From NCBI RefSeq assembly GCF_900108455.1, contig NZ_FNWS01000002.1, forward strand, positions 220,130-284,129: a stretch of DNA of 64,000 nt, written 5' to 3'. The position numbers and the translations under genes were made by a program. Below, piece by piece: positions 1-9,752 of this stretch (its first letter is position 1; each line of letters starts with the position of its first letter). The DNA is from Fructobacillus pseudoficulneus. Its GTDB lineage: Bacteria > Bacillota > Bacilli > Lactobacillales > Lactobacillaceae. The notes beneath the pieces are model-generated. The model worked only from the letters and a program-made list of their open reading frames with translations, had not been told where the DNA came from and did no database searches.

Positions 1-662
1 GATGAAAATCCAGGCGTATCAGCAATCAACGCTTGGTACTTTGGCACCTCAATTAGTGATACCTGGCGGGTGGTATGTTTTCCACGCGATAAGGCCTTGG
101 AAACCACACCGGTTTCAAGATTCAATTCCGGCGCTAAGGTATTTAGTAATGTCGACTTTCCAGCTCCGGTTTGACCCATTGCAACGACAACTTTGTCCTT
201 TAAAATCGGTGTGAAGGCTGCTTCAAGGTCATCCGTTGATTGGACAACATCATAACCAACCCGTTGATATTCCGCCACCGTTTCTTGGAAGTCTGCTCGC
301 TGCTTGTCATCAAATAAATCCAGCTTTGAAAAATAAAGCACTGGGCGTACCTTGGCTGCCTCTAAGGCAACCAGTTGTCGATCCAACAAATTTTGCGAAA
401 AAGCGGGTTCGACGACCGAAGTCACCACAATCGCCAAATCAACGTTGGCGATTGGTGGACGCACCAGGTCATTTTGGCGGTCATGCAAAGCCCAAATAAA
501 CCCCTCGCCGTTTTCAGATTCATAATCCGCAAAATCCCCAACCAACGGGCGGTGATTTTTTTGGCGAAACTGACCGCGAGCACGGGTTCGTTCGACTGTC
601 CCAGCTTGATTCATAATGTCATAATAACCGGCAAGTGACCGGATAATCCGTCCTGTTTTCAT
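1..662 (-). CDS. rsgA: Ribosome small-subunit-dependent GTPase A (3'-truncated by window edge)
   Basis: Late 30S assembly GTPase. About 220 residues are visible from an ATG at 662; the C-terminus with the zinc finger lies outside the window. The circularly permuted GTPase order is visible: an OB-fold-like N-terminus (about 1-70), a G4-type FSKLD near 111-115, the P-loop GQTGAGKST near 163-171, then DTPGF (G3) near 215-219 just before the edge. It is the last gene of the priA-fmt-rsmB-stp-prkC-rsgA order known from many Firmicutes, although a terminator hairpin separates it here from prkC. The family call is firm; the truncation is purely the window boundary. Confidence 0.93.
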   Translation of the reverse strand, partial: MKTGRIIRSLAGYYDIMNQAGTVERTRARGQFRQKNHRPLVGDFADYESENGEGFIWALHDRQNDLVRPPIANVDLAIVVTSVVEPAFSQNLLDRQLVALEAAKVRPVLYFSKLDLFDDKQRADFQETVAEYQRVGYDVVQSTDDLEAAFTPILKDKVVVAMGQTGAGKSTLLNTLAPELNLETGVVSKALSRGKHTTRQVSLIEVPKYQALIADTPGFS

Positions 663-733
663 GCCCACAGTATACCATATTTTTAGCCAAGGTCGCCCAG
701 TTAAGCCAGTCCAGTCAAGCCAGCCATGCCAAT

Positions 734-763
734 AAAAAAAGAACCCGCTAGGGTTCTTTTATT
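734..763 (-). terminator. Terminator after prkC
   Basis: Perfect 7-bp hairpin AGAACCC-GCTA-GGGTTCT followed on the minus strand by a T-run. It sits directly downstream of the kinase stop codon, so rsgA is probably only partly cotranscribed with the kinase. Confidence 0.85.
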
Positions 764-765
764 TC

Positions 766-2574
766 TTAACTTTTGCTTGATGCACTTGACGATGAGCTAG
801 ATGAATTACTATCCGAATTTCCCATCGAAATCGTCAACGTTAACGTCTTATCCAGTGAGAACTGTGAATCAGCAGCAGGGTCTTGCGAAATCACCTGACC
901 ACTTGGCTGATTAGAACTTTGGTTAACAAAGTTCAACTGAACATGGTTACTGTTGGCCCAATTAATGGCATCGCTTTGGCTCTTACCAACTAAGTTTGGT
1001 AAGGTCACCTTATTGGGACCAGAAGAAACGGTCAAAACAATCGTAGTGCTACTTGGGTCAGCAGCGTTTCCAGCAGTCACTGACTGCGAAATCACTTCCC
1101 CACTTGGCACATCATTGCTTGCCTGGGTCTTCTTCTTAACAGTAAAGCCAAGGTTGTTCAATTGAGAAGCGGCATCGCCGTAAGTCCAACCAGTGTAATC
1201 AGACAAGGTCACCTTGTCACCACCAGAAGAAATGACCAATTGAACGGAAGTTCCCTTCTTCAAATACGCACCGCTACCCGGCTTAGACTTAATCACATTG
1301 CCCTTTGAAACGGACTTTGAAGTCGTATAAGTCTCGTTACCAACCGAGAAACCAGCATCCGAAAGTTTTTCCTCGGCCTGGCTTTGGGATAGGTTCGCCA
1401 CATTCGGTACCGTGACATAATTGCCCTGGGCGTAAACATAACCACCGATTCCAGCAGCGGCCAAGACCAACAAAATCAACCCAACGACAACCTTCTTTGC
1501 CGACTTAAACTTAACACCGTTTTTAGATAAAACGCTCCGCACGTACTTAGGCGTGCGGTCAACCAATTGGGCAATTTCTTTAACAGACTTGCCCTGCTTG
1601 GCGTAGTCGATAATTTGATCTTGTACGCTTTTGCCTTCTTCTGGATCAGTCAAAACTTCAGGGTCATCAACGTATGGTCGTTCTGACCAGTCAGTATCAA
1701 CCAAACGGGTTTCATCAGAAGTTTCAGGAACATAACGGGCCTCTTGCGACCGGCGCTTTGACAAAGACGTCTTGAGGTCATCAGCCATTGACTCAGCTGA
1801 GAAATACCGGTCTTCTGGATTTTTGGCCGTTGCCCGCAAGATAACGTTTTCCAACGGTTGTGGTATTTGTGAATCAAAATCACGGACAAAAGGCATTGGC
1901 ATGTTGCCGTGCTTATAAGCCACCTGGTCCGGTGTATCCCCTTGATAAGGAACCTGGTTGGTCAACATCTCATACAAGATTACCCCAAGGGCATATAAGT
2001 CCGACCTGACCGAGGCTCCCTTACCAATTGGTAATTCAGGTGCCAAATAATGAATCGAACCAATCACCGTATGCACCTGAGTCATTGACTGTGACCGCTT
2101 AACCGTTGCAATCCCAAAGTCGGTAATCTTAACCTGGTTGTTTCGGTCAATCAAAATATTTTGTGGCTTTAAATCGCGGTGAATAATGCCGGCCCGGTGG
2201 GCTGCGCCAACCGCATCCAAAATTTGTTCCATAATATCAACAACTTGCTGATACGGAATTGGAAAATGCTGCTGAATGAAGTCTTTCAAATCCATACCAT
2301 CAACGTATTCCATCACCAAATAAGAGGAGCCGTCGAATTCACCGGCATCATAGATTTGAACAATATGGTCATTGACCAAAGTTGTGGCGGCTTTGGCTTC
2401 ACGCTGAAACCGTTCCACTGCATCAGGCTGGTCTTTAATGTCCAACCGAATCATCTTTAAAGTAACATCACGCTTCAAATAAGTATCAAAGGCTAGGTAA
2501 ACATTGGCCATGCCCCCACCGCCCAGCGGACGCACTACCTGGTAGCGGTGATCAATCATCGTTCCTTGTTCCAT
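766..2574 (-). CDS. prkC: PASTA-domain Ser/Thr protein kinase (PrkC/StkP type)
   Basis: Membrane eukaryotic-type kinase that senses cell-wall muropeptides and controls division and wall synthesis. 602 residues: kinase domain about 10-270 with glycine loop GGGGMANVY, Lys40, HRDLKPQN (Asp134) and DFG (152-154); one membrane helix about 362-383; three extracellular PASTA repeats (about 384-453, 454-521, 522-586); a Ser-rich tail. The ATG overlaps the phosphatase stop (TAATG), so the two are translationally coupled; an internal ATG six codons in is an alternative start. Odd: residues about 314-354, just before the membrane helix, read as a helix-turn-helix (GKSVKEIAQLVDRTPKYVR). Three PASTA repeats is within the usual range. 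Confidence 0.96.
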   Translation of the reverse strand: MEQGTMIDHRYQVVRPLGGGGMANVYLAFDTYLKRDVTLKMIRLDIKDQPDAVERFQREAKAATTLVNDHIVQIYDAGEFDGSSYLVMEYVDGMDLKDFIQQHFPIPYQQVVDIMEQILDAVGAAHRAGIIHRDLKPQNILIDRNNQVKITDFGIATVKRSQSMTQVHTVIGSIHYLAPELPIGKGASVRSDLYALGVILYEMLTNQVPYQGDTPDQVAYKHGNMPMPFVRDFDSQIPQPLENVILRATAKNPEDRYFSAESMADDLKTSLSKRRSQEARYVPETSDETRLVDTDWSERPYVDDPEVLTDPEEGKSVQDQIIDYAKQGKSVKEIAQLVDRTPKYVRSVLSKNGVKFKSAKKVVVGLILLVLAAAGIGGYVYAQGNYVTVPNVANLSQSQAEEKLSDAGFSVGNETYTTSKSVSKGNVIKSKPGSGAYLKKGTSVQLVISSGGDKVTLSDYTGWTYGDAASQLNNLGFTVKKKTQASNDVPSGEVISQSVTAGNAADPSSTTIVLTVSSGPNKVTLPNLVGKSQSDAINWANSNHVQLNFVNQSSNQPSGQVISQDPAADSQFSLDKTLTLTISMGNSDSNSSSSSSSASSKS

Positions 2575-3434
2575 TAGTTCTGTCCCTCCGTTCGGTGCTT
2601 GTTTGCTTGAAACTCTTCAAAGCGGTTTTGCTGAGGCTGTTTGCCAGCCCGATTTAACTGCTGGTTAGGATTGGTTAAATCCGTCACCAATAATGCTGTA
2701 ATATTATCCGGCGCATGACGAGCCACAGCAGCTCGAATTAAGGCCCGAATTCGCTCGGTCAGGTCTAAGACTGAACCAAGCGGTGGCAAGTTACCTGGCC
2801 GTTTCATTCCCGGCTGCAACAAGGCAACCTGGTCATCAATGTCTAAGACTTTGGACAAACCGTCACTGGTCAAATACAACCAGTCACCCTCTTTAGGCGT
2901 AAAGGTTGTCCATTCCAAACCAACTTTCTGGTTGACGCCAAGATAACGCGTTAATGAATTTGCTTCCGGAAGGCTTTCATCATAAATCTGTCCACTATTC
3001 CGCTTTAATTCATTGCGCACCGTGTGGTCAAACGTGAGTAGCTTCGCCTTTTTATCGCGCAGCAAATACGCCCGCGAATCGCCCGCATTAGCGATCAAAA
3101 TTTCGCCCGGTAAGCAAACGGCCAAGACTAAGGTTGTTGCCATCTCATGCACCACCGGATTTTTTTTGCCGGCTAACAAAATCGCATTGTTCGCCAAGTC
3201 CGCTTGGTGCACCAGCCAGTCTTTGACACTGTCTTGGTCCTTCATATCACGTTTTTCCCAGGCCTGGCCGAGCGTCTCCACCACCATCTGGCTGGCTTGC
3301 TTTGAGCCAGGGTTAGAAGCAACACCATCGGCGACGAGCACAAGTGCTTCACCGGATTGGTTATAGTAGGCGCCGACCGCGTCTTGATTGTCTGCCCTCT
3401 TTGGGCCCTTATCACTGATGTAGGCAATTGCCAT
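2574..3434 (-). CDS. stp: PP2C-family Ser/Thr protein phosphatase
   Basis: Metal-dependent phosphatase that reverses PrkC phosphorylation. 286 residues with the PP2C metal-site motifs in order: RADNQD (about 13-18), VADGV (34-38), AGDSRAYL (about 116-123), TSDGL (about 188-192) and DNITALLV (about 241-248). A hydrophilic Gln/Asn-rich tail of about 35 residues follows the last motif, longer than the usual 240-250 residue form. It overlaps prkC by one base and follows rsmB by 5 bp, the standard operon arrangement. Confidence 0.95.
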   Translation of the reverse strand: MAIAYISDKGPKRADNQDAVGAYYNQSGEALVLVADGVASNPGSKQASQMVVETLGQAWEKRDMKDQDSVKDWLVHQADLANNAILLAGKKNPVVHEMATTLVLAVCLPGEILIANAGDSRAYLLRDKKAKLLTFDHTVRNELKRNSGQIYDESLPEANSLTRYLGVNQKVGLEWTTFTPKEGDWLYLTSDGLSKVLDIDDQVALLQPGMKRPGNLPPLGSVLDLTERIRALIRAAVARHAPDNITALLVTDLTNPNQQLNRAGKQPQQNRFEEFQANKHRTEGQN

Positions 3435-3439
3435 TGCGC

Positions 3440-4789
3440 TTAATCCTTTCTCCTTTGAAAGGTGGCGACGAAAAAGCCGTCTGTCTCGTAATCATCGGGA
3501 TAGATTTTCAATACATCTTCTACCCGATTACCCTTAATATCCTTTTCAGTAGTGGTCTTAACCAGTTCAATTGCTGGATTTTCAGCTAAGAACTTGGCCA
3601 CAACTGCATCATTTTCCTGATTTAGAATGGTACATGTACTATATACCAAACGGCCGCCAACTGCCAACCGTTGGACCGCTGCATTCAAAATCGCTAACTG
3701 AAGATCGGCCAAATGCAAGACATCCGCCAATGATTTTTCATAGCGAATTTCGGGCTTGCGCCGCAGCAAACCTAAACCAGAACACGGAGCATCAACCAAA
3801 ATTCGGTCAAAGTCGTGATCAAATGCTTGTGGAATTTCACGAGCATCAAGCGCCTTGGCCTCGACCTTATCTGCCAAACCAAGCCGTTTCGTATTGGCCT
3901 TAATCAACTTTACTTTATGGTCATGAATATCAAGGGCGACTACTTTCGCATCGCCTGCTAAGTACTGCGCAATTTGTGTGGTTTTTCCGCCTGGGGCGGC
4001 CGCTGCATCCAAGACAGAATGCACCGATTCATCCAACCCTAGTGATTCAACCGGCAGCATCGCCGATTCATCTTGTACGGTCAACCAACCATCAAGGAAG
4101 GGCTTAGAAGAAGCCACGTGACCGCCGGTCACTACCAAAGAATCCTTGGCAACCTTGGAGTCACGAACGGTTAACCCTTCATCCTCCAGTGCTTGCCTGG
4201 CCTGGGCAACCGTGGCCCTGGTCGTGTTAACCCGCACAGATTGCGCCGGTGCCTCATTCAAAGAAGCCAAGATTGACTTCGTTTTCTCGTCGCCAACCTG
4301 TTCTTCTAGCGTTTCCACCAGCCAAATCGGCACCGAATAAGAAATCGATAGGCGCTCAATTGGGTCCTTTATCTTGGCCTCATCCCGAACGCCAGTCCGG
4401 TCAATTTGATGCAAGATGGCCGTGACAAATTTGGCAGCACCAGAATGGCCTAAGACCTTAGCAATCTCAATACTTTCGTTAAAGATGGCATGCTTGGGGA
4501 TCTTGTCCAACTTGTGCCACTGGAACAAAGCGGTCAAAAGTAGCTCTTTGACCCACGGTTCCAGCTTCTTGCCTTTGACAAATGGGGCCAACCAGTACTC
4601 TAGCAGTAACCGATATTGGATTGTCCCATAGACCAAGGTGGTCAGCAGGCCCTTATCGGCAGGTTTCAACTGGTGGCTCTTAATCACTTGGTTTAATTGC
4701 AAGTTAGAATATGCCCCATTTTTAATCTTTGCTAGGGTGACAACCGCTAGCAAACGGGGATTTTGACTGTCTTTAATCTTATTAGGCAT
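3440..4789 (-). CDS. rsmB: 16S rRNA (cytosine-967-C5)-methyltransferase RsmB
   Basis: SAM-dependent m5C967 methylation of 16S rRNA. 449 residues from the ATG at 4789, chosen because GAGGAAG sits just upstream; a longer frame runs into fmt but lacks a ribosome site. N-terminal NusB-like RNA-binding domain (about 1-140), then the Rossmann methyltransferase with DAAAAPGGKTTQ (SAM motif I), DAPCSGLG (first Cys) and VYSTCTI (catalytic Cys). Its first 8 bases overlap the end of fmt, so coupling is likely. Confidence 0.95.
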   Translation of the reverse strand: MPNKIKDSQNPRLLAVVTLAKIKNGAYSNLQLNQVIKSHQLKPADKGLLTTLVYGTIQYRLLLEYWLAPFVKGKKLEPWVKELLLTALFQWHKLDKIPKHAIFNESIEIAKVLGHSGAAKFVTAILHQIDRTGVRDEAKIKDPIERLSISYSVPIWLVETLEEQVGDEKTKSILASLNEAPAQSVRVNTTRATVAQARQALEDEGLTVRDSKVAKDSLVVTGGHVASSKPFLDGWLTVQDESAMLPVESLGLDESVHSVLDAAAAPGGKTTQIAQYLAGDAKVVALDIHDHKVKLIKANTKRLGLADKVEAKALDAREIPQAFDHDFDRILVDAPCSGLGLLRRKPEIRYEKSLADVLHLADLQLAILNAAVQRLAVGGRLVYSTCTILNQENDAVVAKFLAENPAIELVKTTTEKDIKGNRVEDVLKIYPDDYETDGFFVATFQRRKD

Positions 4790-5753
4790 TAACTTCCTCG
4801 ACGTTAATCCATTGGTCGCCAACCGCATACTTTTGGCCAGCACCATTCAAATAGGCCGAAACGGCCATCACACTTTTACCAGCCGGCTGGAGCTCATCAA
4901 TTTGTAGTTGAGTTCCCTGCGCTGCGGCAACGACCAAATGCTTCTTATCCTTGACCGTAATCACACCAGGCTTGGCAGTCGTCTTTTCAGCCAGTGGCGT
5001 TGTTGCCACCAACTTAAACTTCTCCCCACCGACTAAGGCGTGGGCCGGGTGTGTTGGATAAAGGCCCCGAATATGCCAATTCAATTGCTCGGCCGTTTCA
5101 GTGGCAAAGTTCAAATTTTGTTGGTCACGGCTAATATTAGGTGAAAAGCTGACCAAATCAGGATCTTGTGGCGTGGCAGCAACCGTTCCAGCCGCCAACT
5201 TTGGCAAATTGTTCAAAACGAGGGAAGCGGCGGCTTCACTCAATTTGGTGAACATCGTCCCAACATTATCTTGCGCTTCAATCGGCACCTTGACCACGTC
5301 AATCACATCACCGGCGTCCATTTTCTTGACCATGTACATCAACGAAACACCAGTTTCCTTGTCACCATTCATAATGGCATAGTGGACTGGTGCCCCACCC
5401 CGATACTTTGGCAGCAAGGAAGCGTGAGCATTCACAGCGGCAACCTTAGCTGCTTCCAACAGCTTTTCAGGCAAAAATTGACCAAAGGCAGCTGTGACAA
5501 TAAAGTCTGGCGCTAAGTCCAAAATTTCAGCCATTTCTGCCGAACCGCTAATTTTTTCCGGCTGCAAAACTGGCAAACCGGCCGCTAAAGCAGCCTCTTT
5601 GACCGGGCTAGCCGTTAATTTTTGCTTCCGTCCCTGGGGCCGGTCTGGCTGCGTCACCACTGCCAGAACATCGTATGCAGCGTCCGCCACCAAAGCTTCT
5701 AACAATGGCACAGCAAATTGGGGTGTTCCCATGAAAACAACGCGATAGGTCAT
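4782..5753 (-). CDS. fmt: Methionyl-tRNA formyltransferase
   Basis: Formylates initiator Met-tRNA with 10-formyl-THF. 323 residues, typical family length. N-terminal formyltransferase fold begins VVFMGTPQFAVP; the signature NAHASLLPKYRGGAPVHYAI lies about 110-130 and contains the catalytic Asn/His; a C-terminal OB-like tRNA-binding domain follows from about residue 205. Sits between priA and rsmB in the conserved order, about 100 bp downstream of priA. Confidence 0.96.
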   Translation of the reverse strand: MTYRVVFMGTPQFAVPLLEALVADAAYDVLAVVTQPDRPQGRKQKLTASPVKEAALAAGLPVLQPEKISGSAEMAEILDLAPDFIVTAAFGQFLPEKLLEAAKVAAVNAHASLLPKYRGGAPVHYAIMNGDKETGVSLMYMVKKMDAGDVIDVVKVPIEAQDNVGTMFTKLSEAAASLVLNNLPKLAAGTVAATPQDPDLVSFSPNISRDQQNLNFATETAEQLNWHIRGLYPTHPAHALVGGEKFKLVATTPLAEKTTAKPGVITVKDKKHLVVAAAQGTQLQIDELQPAGKSVMAVSAYLNGAGQKYAVGDQWINVEEVNA

Positions 5754-5857
5754 TTACTTCCTCACTTGTTCTGAAAAAATCCATTTTGCCAAAAAATGGC
5801 AATTTCTTTTATTATAGCAAATTCCGCTAGCAACTACCGGCAGCACCGATTGCTCAA

Positions 5858-8281
5858 CTACATAAAGGTGACCGGGTCACGGCGGACCGCCAACTGAAAA
5901 CCAGCCTCAGCATTTTGCGACCGATCCACCAAATCTCGCAGCAACGCATCCACCTCGTGCGGCTTCTTCATCTTCAACAGCATTTGAAAGTAGTAACGGC
6001 CTTTCAGCTTGGCAATTGCCTGCGGTGATGGTCCCAACATTAAGACATCTTCGGGGAGGTGTTTTTTCAACCACGCCCCGATTTTGGCACTTTGAACGGC
6101 CACCAAATTCTCATCTGAATGAGACGTTTGAATCTGGATAGTGTAATAATATGGCGGAAATTCACCGGCATGGCGGATAGCCATTTCTTGCCGGTAAAAG
6201 CCCTCGTAATCATGGTGTTTAGCATAGGTTAACGCATAGTGGTCGGGATTAAAGGTCTGAATTACGACCTCCCCGTGCTGCTGTCCACGACCGGCTCGAC
6301 CAGCCACCTGGGTTAACAATTCAAAGGTCTTTTCACTTGCCCGAAAATCCGGTAGGCCAAGGCCAGTATCAGCGTTCAAAACCCCAACTAAGGTGACATC
6401 CTCAAAGTCGAGTCCCTTGGCCACCATTTGCGTTCCCAAAAGAATCTGTGCCTTCTTAGCACCAAAATCAGCCAAGGCCTTGGCCATCGACCCCTTCTTC
6501 TTGGTCGTATCCTGATCCAAACGGATTACCGGATAATCTGGTAATAGTTTATTCAACTCGGCCTCGACTTTTTCCGTTCCAGTCCCATAATAGCGGATCC
6601 GTTTTGACCCACAACTGGGGCAAATTTGCGGAATGGCCGTCTGATAATCACAGTAGTGACATTTCAGAGTTTTTGTATCCATGTGCAGAGTCATCGCCAG
6701 ATTACAATTGGGGTCCTTTGGCACATAGCCGCAATCACGGCACATCACAAAGGAAGAAAAGCCACGCCGGTTTAACAGCAAGACTGCCTGTTCACCACGG
6801 TCCAAATGCGCCCGCAACTTTTCCAACAATTCGCCCGAAAAGTTCGTGTCACCCTTCGTCATCACGGTTTGACGCATATCAACAATCTCAACTGGTGGCA
6901 AAGTTGCCGCGGCGGCGGCCCGTTTGGTTAACTTTAGTAACTGATAGACACCCTTTTGTGCCCGGGCCCGACTTTCCAGTGATGGTGTCGCCGAACCCAA
7001 CACAACGGGTGCATGGTGAAAATCACCACGCCACAGGGCCACATCGCGGGCCGAATAATGTGGATTTTCACTTTGGCTGTAAGACGTTTCGTGCTCTTCA
7101 TCAACAATAATCAAACCTAATCGGTCCAGCGGTGCAAAGACTGCTGACCGGGCCCCCACAACAACTTTTACCTCACCGGCTTGAATCCGTCGCCATTCAT
7201 CATAGCGCTCACCGGCTGACAAACCGGAGTGCAAGACAGCCGTGGCATCCCCAAAGCGGTCTGCCACTCGTTTTTGCATTTGCGGCGTCAAAGCAATTTC
7301 TGGTACCAAAAACAAAACCTGTTCGCCGCGGTCAATGGCTTCCTGAGCTGCCTGCAAATAAACTTCCGTTTTGCCCGACCCGGTAATTCCTTCCAGTAAA
7401 AAGGTTTTATTCTGTTTTGCAATAATGGCTGCCGTAATGGCATCATAGGCAGCTTGTTGGCCATCATTTAAGACCTTAACCGCTTCAACCTTGCCCCGGG
7501 CCATCGCCTGTGGCCGGCGCTTAACTTCAACTTGGCGTTTGGTCAACCAACCGTTTTTCACCCCAGTATTCAAGACAGCTGCCGATAGGTCGAGTTGAGC
7601 CAGCCAGTCGCGCTTGCTAAAAGTCTGTCCGAGATGTTCCAAACAAAAATCAAGCAATCGTTTCTGACTTTTGGCAGAGGCTCGCAAATTTTCCTGTGCG
7701 GTCACCAATAATTCGCGGTTATCCGTCACTTCGTAGGCCAATTCCGTCTTAATTTGTCCCTGATTTTCAATCACAGTTTCAATCGTTAAGGCGCCAGTGG
7801 CTGCTAATTGGCGAATCGCCCGCCATTCCTTGGCGGAAAAATCTTTCGTCTTAACCAACCGTTCCTCTTGCCCATCTAAGAAAGTCGCGCGGTCCAAATC
7901 AGTCAAGGTTGGCCCCGCTATCAAGCGCTTACGATAGGAAGCCTTCAAAGCCGTCGGTAACATCAAAGCTAAAAAGGACACTTGATATGAAAAGTTATTT
8001 TGGGCCAGCTCTTCCGACAAAGCCAACATTTCTTTGGTCAAAACTGGTTCATCATCCAAAACCGCCAAAATATCTTTGACCTGGTCGGCCGCTAAATCAT
8101 CCGGCAGATCAACATCCCGGCCCAAAACATAGCCCAACACAGACCGGTGACCGAAGGCAACCAAGACGCGGACACCAGGCACAACGGCTGTATCTAATTC
8201 AGTTGGCACCAAATAGGTATAGGGCCGGTTCGTTTGCTGAGTTGGCACATCAACAATCACTTGCGCATAAGTTGTTGGCAT
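5858..8281 (-). CDS. priA: Primosomal protein N' (replication restart helicase PriA)
   Basis: 3'-5' helicase that reloads the replisome at stalled forks. The ATG at 8281 is chosen because AGGGAGG lies 7 bases upstream; an in-frame GTG further out falls inside that ribosome site. 807 residues: N-terminal 3'BD domain, winged helix, then helicase domains with Walker A GITGSGKTEVY, DEEH box, GSATPS, and the inserted zinc domain with Cys pairs (CRDCG, CHYC, CPSCG), all eight Cys-type positions looking intact. First gene of the fmt-rsmB-stp-prkC group. Confidence 0.96.
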   Translation of the reverse strand: MPTTYAQVIVDVPTQQTNRPYTYLVPTELDTAVVPGVRVLVAFGHRSVLGYVLGRDVDLPDDLAADQVKDILAVLDDEPVLTKEMLALSEELAQNNFSYQVSFLALMLPTALKASYRKRLIAGPTLTDLDRATFLDGQEERLVKTKDFSAKEWRAIRQLAATGALTIETVIENQGQIKTELAYEVTDNRELLVTAQENLRASAKSQKRLLDFCLEHLGQTFSKRDWLAQLDLSAAVLNTGVKNGWLTKRQVEVKRRPQAMARGKVEAVKVLNDGQQAAYDAITAAIIAKQNKTFLLEGITGSGKTEVYLQAAQEAIDRGEQVLFLVPEIALTPQMQKRVADRFGDATAVLHSGLSAGERYDEWRRIQAGEVKVVVGARSAVFAPLDRLGLIIVDEEHETSYSQSENPHYSARDVALWRGDFHHAPVVLGSATPSLESRARAQKGVYQLLKLTKRAAAAATLPPVEIVDMRQTVMTKGDTNFSGELLEKLRAHLDRGEQAVLLLNRRGFSSFVMCRDCGYVPKDPNCNLAMTLHMDTKTLKCHYCDYQTAIPQICPSCGSKRIRYYGTGTEKVEAELNKLLPDYPVIRLDQDTTKKKGSMAKALADFGAKKAQILLGTQMVAKGLDFEDVTLVGVLNADTGLGLPDFRASEKTFELLTQVAGRAGRGQQHGEVVIQTFNPDHYALTYAKHHDYEGFYRQEMAIRHAGEFPPYYYTIQIQTSHSDENLVAVQSAKIGAWLKKHLPEDVLMLGPSPQAIAKLKGRYYFQMLLKMKKPHEVDALLRDLVDRSQNAEAGFQLAVRRDPVTFM

Positions 8282-8344
8282 ATCGGTCACCTCCCTTCAT
8301 CAAATCTTTCTCAATAGGATAAACTGCCAAGTTAAAGTTTAGAA

Positions 8345-8370
8345 TAAAAAAGTCCAACGTTGGTCGGACC
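8345..8370 (-). terminator. Weak terminator after nadR
   Basis: GTCC...GGAC with an internal CCAACGTTGG palindrome followed on the minus strand by TTTTTTATT, 10 bases after the nadR stop. The stem is short, so efficiency is uncertain. Confidence 0.45.
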
Positions 8371-8379
8371 ACATTTGGC

Positions 8380-9495
8380 TTAAACCTTTGTCAGGTTAAT
8401 ACCAACCTTATCTTCAATAATCTCCAAAGCCTGCATGTAGCGAGCATAATAACCGGCGGGGTCATCGGCTTCCCCCACCCGGTCCAAGGCAACAGCCTTA
8501 TCATAAAAACCATAATCTTTAATTACTTGCCACAAGTGCATATCAAAGATTTCACTTTCCTCGGCATCAGCACCATTTTGTACGGCGACTGTTGGCGGAA
8601 TCACCAAAATCAAATCCAGGTCTTCTTCGGCAATCGTATTTTCAAAGAGTGGCAACAGCCGGGTCAAATCTTCCTTTGGCAGCCAGGCCCTGGCCTCAGC
8701 CATCGTCACCATTGCATCCGTATCAAAGAAGGTCAAACCGTTGTTAGCCGGCGAATTAATTTCGTTTGAATTGGCATCATACTGCCCCTGAATAATCCGC
8801 GAATAATCTTTTAGAAGCAATTCGCTATCAAATACGTTTGATTGTTCTTGGTAAGTCCGCGAGAATTCAACCGAAAATGGTGAATTCGAAGTCCGCGCCA
8901 AACGACGAGTCAAAGTTGACTTTCCCGTTTGTGGTGCCCCAACCACCAAAATCTTCTTGGCAAAGTGGCGCCGAAAGACGCGATTAATATAGTCCCAGTT
9001 ACCCAACGGGTCGTTGCGGACCGCCGTCGCCGACACCTTCAAAATCGTCCGATCCATCAAAGAAACGCGGAAACGGCCATCCTTTGGCAACATCTTTTCC
9101 AGCATTTCCTTGTAGTCAGCTTCACCGGTATAAAGCGTAATCAGTGCATCCGGATTGACAATATTTCGTTGGATAGTCTCCGTTAACCGGTCCGTCCATT
9201 CTTGCCAACCATTTGGCATTTGTGGAATATCATCCTCGTTAATGTAATCAACCTTAATGGTGTCTTCATCATTAAAGGCTTCCCGCAAATAGCGAAAACG
9301 CTTCTCAACCGGCAAACCAATTTGGTCCCCACGGTCGCCGGTATACCCAGAAGTAATCACCACCACCCCGTCATTGAGGGCGGCTGCCTTGTAAATCTCA
9401 GCTTGATGACCAATATGCATCGGTGCTAATGTTCCAAAGAACACACCAATGCGATCACCCGTTAAGTTTGCTTTGACTAAGTTTTTCTTGACCAT
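8380..9495 (-). CDS. nadR: Bifunctional NMN adenylyltransferase / ribosylnicotinamide kinase (NadR-like)
   Basis: Salvages nicotinamide riboside to NAD: kinase makes NMN, adenylyltransferase makes NAD. 371 residues from ATG 9495, with AGGAAA upstream; a TTG 11 codons earlier was rejected. The N-terminal domain carries the nucleotidyltransferase signature GTLAPMHIGH (about 22-31) and a later KVSATAVRNDP (ISxTxxR-like); the C-terminal kinase has the P-loop GAPQTGKST (near residue 190). It lacks the N-terminal HTH repressor domain of the enterobacterial NadR, as expected in Gram-positives. Monocistronic, between terminator and its own promoter. Confidence 0.9.
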   Translation of the reverse strand: MVKKNLVKANLTGDRIGVFFGTLAPMHIGHQAEIYKAAALNDGVVVITSGYTGDRGDQIGLPVEKRFRYLREAFNDEDTIKVDYINEDDIPQMPNGWQEWTDRLTETIQRNIVNPDALITLYTGEADYKEMLEKMLPKDGRFRVSLMDRTILKVSATAVRNDPLGNWDYINRVFRRHFAKKILVVGAPQTGKSTLTRRLARTSNSPFSVEFSRTYQEQSNVFDSELLLKDYSRIIQGQYDANSNEINSPANNGLTFFDTDAMVTMAEARAWLPKEDLTRLLPLFENTIAEEDLDLILVIPPTVAVQNGADAEESEIFDMHLWQVIKDYGFYDKAVALDRVGEADDPAGYYARYMQALEIIEDKVGINLTKV

Positions 9496-9565
9496 CAGTT
9501 TTCCTAACTTTTTGTATCTTTTGATCAAAGCGCTGCGACATTTCGTTCCAGCGGATATTAGTACT

Positions 9566-9594
9566 ATTATACCAAAGATGGCCAGCCCTTTAAA
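9566..9594 (-). promoter_or_regulatory. Putative nadR promoter
   Basis: Minus-strand -10 TATAAT (9571-9566) and -35-like TTTAAA (9594-9589) with a 17-bp spacer, giving a leader of about 60 nt before the nadR ATG. Confidence 0.5.
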
Positions 9595-9752
9595 AAATGC
9601 TTTGCTGGCTGACCAAATCTACCGATAGAGTGCATTTATTATCCCGAGTTGACCACTTATGCTAGTCAGGAAACCAAATATCGGTTATCGCGAGCTTTTT
9701 TAGTTAATTTGTTTTAGAGTAAATTCATGAAAAGTAATCAAAGGAGATTCAA

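Noticed and set aside
6604..7110. 168-codon plus-strand frame opposite priA
   Set aside because: Shadow of the priA coding strand; no ribosome site and low-complexity His/Pro/Ser composition.
9581..9610. GCCAGC / GCTGGC inverted repeat upstream of the LytTR gene
   Set aside because: Loop is 18 bases and no U-tract follows; no clear operator or terminator role.
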